This document shows positions 5,932 through 8,796 of a stretch of DNA of 8,796 bases, one piece after another. The DNA comes from Veillonella sp. Its GTDB lineage: Bacteria; Bacillota; Negativicutes; Veillonellales; Veillonellaceae. Under the pieces are notes generated by a model. It made no database searches and was not told where the DNA came from. It saw only the letters and a program-made list of their open reading frames with translations. The first letter of the stretch is position 1. Every line of letters starts with the position of its first letter. A program made the translations under genes and the position numbers. Location: the NCBI GenBank assembly GCA_022737715.1, contig JAIITD010000065.1:1-8796 (forward strand). Direction: 5' to 3'.

Positions 5932-6792
5932 TTACACGTGATCAATAATATGCAAAGTCGTATCTATATCATTAAGCGGCATGATATGTACGCCTGCAGC
6001 GATTTTTTTGATTTCTTCTAGTGTTTCGATAGCGATTTCTGTACCCGCTTCTTTGCCGCCTTTTTCTACGCGGTCAAGGATGTCTTGGGTAAGGTTGATT
6101 CCAGGCACTTTTTCGTGAAGGTATGTAGCCATTTTGAAGCTTTTAAGAGGAATCAAACCAAGCATAATAGGTACGTTGAATTCGGACATTTTGTCGATAT
6201 AGCGTTTAGCTTGTTCTAAATCATAGATTGGTTGGGTTTGCACGAAATGTGCACCATTTTTGATTTTAGCAGCTAGTTTTTGGCGCTCGATTTCTAAATC
6301 AGGGGCACCAGGATTACCTGTAGCACCGATATAGAAATTTGTTGGTTCATCAAGGTCGTTACCAGCAAGGTCTTTGCCTACATTTAATGTCTTAGCGATG
6401 TTAAGTAGGCCCATGCAGTCCACTTCGAATACGGATTGTGCGAATGGATGGTCGCCATGGTCCGGTTTATCGCCAGTCAGTGTCAAAATATTATTAACAC
6501 CAAGTGCTGCAGCACCAAGTAGTTCGGATTGTAAACCGATGATGTTGCGGTCACGGCATGTGAGGTGGAAAATCGTTTCGATGCCTTCGTTATGTTGCAA
6601 TAAATAGGACAAGGAAATAGGGCTCATGCGCATTTTAGACATAGGGCTATCCGCAATGTTTATGGCGTCAACCTTGCCTTTTAGGCGCGCTGCTTGTTCA
6701 AAAACCTTTTGGGCAGAACTGCTTTTAGGTGGGTCCAATTCAACGGTGATGGTGAACTGGCCGTTTTGGTGTTTCTCTCGTAATGTCATCAT
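5932..6792 (-). CDS. metF: 5,10-methylenetetrahydrofolate reductase MetF
   Basis: Flavoprotein that reduces 5,10-methylene-THF to 5-methyl-THF, the methyl donor for the MetH encoded just upstream. The 286 residues compare with 296 in E. coli and form a single TIM barrel. Glu18 in TVELDPP corresponds to the catalytic Glu of the E. coli FEFFPP motif; HLTCRD (76-81), the LTGD loop with Asp108, and FVQTQPIYD with Gln187 are family folate/flavin-site features. Two ATG codons are in tandem; AGAGG (6796-6800) lies 3 bases from the first and 6 from the second (6789), so the true start may be 6789, giving 285 residues. It lies 108 bases after metH on the same strand, probably one transcript. Its last seven codons recur in the repeats at 5588 and 5779. 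Confidence 0.93.
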   Translation of the reverse strand: MMTLREKHQNGQFTITVELDPPKSSSAQKVFEQAARLKGKVDAINIADSPMSKMRMSPISLSYLLQHNEGIETIFHLTCRDRNIIGLQSELLGAAALGVNNILTLTGDKPDHGDHPFAQSVFEVDCMGLLNIAKTLNVGKDLAGNDLDEPTNFYIGATGNPGAPDLEIERQKLAAKIKNGAHFVQTQPIYDLEQAKRYIDKMSEFNVPIMLGLIPLKSFKMATYLHEKVPGINLTQDILDRVEKGGKEAGTEIAIETLEEIKKIAAGVHIMPLNDIDTTLHIIDHV

Positions 6793-6812
6793 ATACCTCT
6801 TATCTATTTTAT

Positions 6813-6868
6813 GTATGGTGAAAGCCTCATATGCGTTATGTGAGCATTATTTTAGGCTTTCACCATGC
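6813..6868 (-). promoter_or_regulatory. Compound hairpin in the metH-metF gap
   Basis: ATGGTGAAAGCCT (6815-6827) and its exact reverse complement (6854-6866) form a 13-bp stem, extended by a G-U and a G-C pair. The 26-base loop contains a second small stem, CATAT (6828-6832) with ATGTG (6838-6842). No T tract follows on the - strand, so a terminator is unlikely; mRNA processing or stabilisation between the cistrons, or a protein site, fits better. Confidence 0.6.
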
Positions 6869-6900
6869 GTATTATCTATATTATATGCCTAGATTAGCCA

Positions 6901-8796
6901 TTATTTCAAAGTTTCAAAGAAATCGTTCGCGTGATTTACCGCTGCGATGCCATCCTTGGCGTAAATATCTGCGCCCGCTTGGTCAGCGTAATCTTGGGAT
7001 ACTACGGCGCCACCAACCATGACCTTCGTTTTAAGGCCTGCTGCGCGAATAGCAGCGATGGTATTGTCGATTTGAGGCATTGTAGTGGTCATCAAGGAAC
7101 AGATGCCTACGAGGGCCGCCTTGTTGTCCTTAATGGCTTGTACGATAGTCTCAGGCTCAACATCCTTGCCGAGGTCAACGATCTTATAACCGTTGTTTTC
7201 AAGCAAAGCAGCTACGATATTCTTACCTAAATCGTGAATGTCGCCCTTAACCGTGGCCACAACAACTGTTCCTTTATCTAAACTATCGCTGGCAGGAATG
7301 ATTTCTTTGATGGTGTTGAAAGCAGCCTGCATCGTTTCCGCAGCGAGCATAACTTGTGGTAAGAACAGTTTGCCGGAACCGAATTTGTCTCCTACTACGT
7401 TCATGGCTTCTGAAAGCCCTTTTTTCGTGATATCCAATGGGTCGATGCCGTCAGCTAATGCTTTTTTAACAAGATCAACAATGGCTTCTTTTTCACCTTG
7501 TTCTACACAAGCGCGGATGTTAGCTAATGGATCATTGCTATCAAAGGATGCTTTATCTGGACCTTTTGGCGCCGCATTGCCTGGTGCTGTTGTTTCGTCT
7601 TCGTAACCATATTCTTTGATGAATTCCGCAGAACCTGGGTCCCAACCAAGTAATGTAGTGCTCGATACGAATGCTTTTTTAGCAGCGTAATTAAGCGGAT
7701 TCATGATTGGTGTAGTCAAACCAGATGCGAGTGCCATTGTTAAGAATTGGCCATTTAGATATGGGCGTTGTGGCATGCCGAAGGAAATATTGGATAAGCC
7801 CATAACAGTTGGGAATCCGAATTTTTCTTTATATAAACGCAATGTGCTAAGCGTTTGTCGTGCACTATCTTCACCGCTAGCAAGTGTTAATACCAATGGG
7901 TCAAGTAAGAGGTCGTGTGGTTGTAAACCATAACCATATGCGCGATTTACGATGCTTTCAGCCAAAGCAACGCGATCCTCAGCCTTTTCAGGCAAATCGC
8001 CACTACAGATTGGCAAGCAAAGCAATGCAGCGCCATAGCGCTTAGCCAATGGCATAACGTGTGTGATGGACTCCTCTTCGCCGTTTACAGAGTTGATAAG
8101 CGCACGGCCTGGATAGTTTTTAAGGGCCACTTCCATGGCTTTAGGATCCAATGTATCGATGGACAATGGCGTTTCTACAAGCATGGACAATTCAAAGATG
8201 GCTTTTTCCATCAAAGGTGTTTGATCCATACCGGCTACACCCATATTCACATCGAGGATATCTGCGCCAGCCTCTACTTGATCTAAGGCATCGCGTTTTA
8301 CGCGGATGAAAGAACCATCTCGTAGCTCTTGTGCAAGAACTTTACGACCTGTTGGGTTGATGCGTTCACCGATAATCAACGGTTTAACATTATGACCTAA
8401 TTCAAGCAATTTTGTACGGCTTGTAATCACCGTTTTAGGCTCGATATGAGCACGTTCTTTAGGTGTATGTGCTTTCACAGCATCGGAAATCGATTGGATA
8501 TGCGCTGGTGTTGTACCGCAGCAACCGCCTACATAGCTGGCACCTGCATCGACGATTGGAATCATCAATGGGCCCATGTCTTCTGCTGAAAGCGGGAATA
8601 CCGTTTGCTTGTTAATGAGTTGAGGCATGCCTGCATTTGGTTGGCAGATGATTGGTAAATTAGTAACGCTTGCGATTTTTTCGATAAGCGGTGTGATTTG
8701 TTCAGGTCCAAGAGAACAGTTAATACCAATAATATCGGCCCCCATTGCCTCTACGATTGTAGTAGCGACCTCTGGTGGTGTACCTGTAATGGTACG
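6901..8796 (-). CDS. metH: Cobalamin-dependent methionine synthase MetH, without reactivation domain (5' end outside the window)
   Basis: Transfers the methyl group of 5-methyl-THF to homocysteine through a cobalamin cofactor. The frame is open to the window edge (631 visible residues), so the ATG at 8745 is internal; some 180-220 N-terminal residues are missing. Domains in order: end of the homocysteine/zinc barrel with the three zinc ligands Cys27 (INCSLGP) and Cys92-Cys93 (GGCCGTTP); pterin-binding barrel from about 140 (ERINPTG at 144-150) to about 395; four-helix cap, about 420-505; and the B12-binding Rossmann domain with GDIHDLG, His521 (codon 7234-7236) being the lower cobalt ligand, plus CSLMTTTM and VMVGGAVV. 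The chain ends in this domain; the C-terminal AdoMet-binding reactivation domain of E. coli MetH is absent, as in Thermotoga. It heads a probable operon with metF. Confidence 0.93.
   Translation of the reverse strand, partial: RTITGTPPEVATTIVEAMGADIIGINCSLGPEQITPLIEKIASVTNLPIICQPNAGMPQLINKQTVFPLSAEDMGPLMIPIVDAGASYVGGCCGTTPAHIQSISDAVKAHTPKERAHIEPKTVITSRTKLLELGHNVKPLIIGERINPTGRKVLAQELRDGSFIRVKRDALDQVEAGADILDVNMGVAGMDQTPLMEKAIFELSMLVETPLSIDTLDPKAMEVALKNYPGRALINSVNGEEESITHVMPLAKRYGAALLCLPICSGDLPEKAEDRVALAESIVNRAYGYGLQPHDLLLDPLVLTLASGEDSARQTLSTLRLYKEKFGFPTVMGLSNISFGMPQRPYLNGQFLTMALASGLTTPIMNPLNYAAKKAFVSSTTLLGWDPGSAEFIKEYGYEDETTAPGNAAPKGPDKASFDSNDPLANIRACVEQGEKEAIVDLVKKALADGIDPLDITKKGLSEAMNVVGDKFGSGKLFLPQVMLAAETMQAAFNTIKEIIPASDSLDKGTVVVATVKGDIHDLGKNIVAALLENNGYKIVDLGKDVEPETIVQAIKDNKAALVGICSLMTTTMPQIDNTIAAIRAAGLKTKVMVGGAVVSQDYADQAGADIYAKDGIAAVNHANDFFETLK

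Larger units (their letters stand above)
5779..5955. repeat. Large interrupted inverted repeat that includes the metF stop codon
   Basis: Outside the 23-bp terminator stem, complementarity resumes: 5779-5800 against 5934-5955, 20 of 22, with the similarity fading about 6 bases further out via GACTT. Unlike spacers of 18 and 19 bases separate the two paired blocks. The outer right arm is metF coding sequence. Confidence 0.7.

Noticed and set aside
5566..5941. Two overlapping + strand open frames (5566-5775 and 5705-5941) that both encode MFYRRIKRNV
   Set aside because: The shared peptide comes only from the direct repeat read in two places; neither frame has a ribosome binding site, and both run through terminator stems.
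6813..6868. S-box or other methionine riboswitch before metF
   Set aside because: The gap is too short and shows a plain hairpin without the multi-helix junction or conserved S-box segments; a riboswitch, if any, would lie upstream of metH outside the window.

Overview
The window looks like the chromosome of a low-to-moderate GC Bacillota, most probably a Negativicute of the Veillonella type. This rests on the style of the MnmG and methionine-synthase sequences, the strong AGGAGG-type ribosome binding sites and the gene order; it is an inference, not a database match. All of it can be assigned to three blocks of genes and two gene-poor spacers.

Left block (1-3250, + strand): the 3' part of mnmE followed after 40 bases by complete mnmG. 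Their products form the complex that modifies the wobble uridine of several tRNAs. A strong two-way hairpin terminator closes this unit. Middle block (3268-5402): a vapBC toxin-antitoxin pair on the - strand with its own promoter and palindromic operator, a 671-base AT-rich spacer, then rsmG (16S rRNA G527 methyltransferase) on the + strand with its own extended -10 promoter and terminator. In many Bacillota mnmE, mnmG and rsmG are adjacent; here vapBC and the AT-rich spacer separate rsmG from mnmG.

Right block (5932-8796, - strand): a cobalamin-dependent methionine synthase (metH, 5' end outside the window), a 108-base gap with a compound hairpin, and metF (methylenetetrahydrofolate reductase). 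MetF makes 5-methyl-THF and MetH uses it to methylate homocysteine. This MetH ends right after its B12 domain, so the AdoMet-dependent reactivation domain is not part of this chain.

The spacer between rsmG and metF (5327-5931) is the least ordinary part. It holds a possible small RNA gene ending in a very strong terminator, a half-hairpin related in reverse to the metF terminator, and two + strand copies of a roughly 70-base sequence that resembles the last codons of metF plus its terminator arm. The second copy faces the true metF end, so the two form a large inverted repeat that includes the metF stop codon. No tRNA, rRNA, CRISPR array, insertion sequence or transposase was seen.
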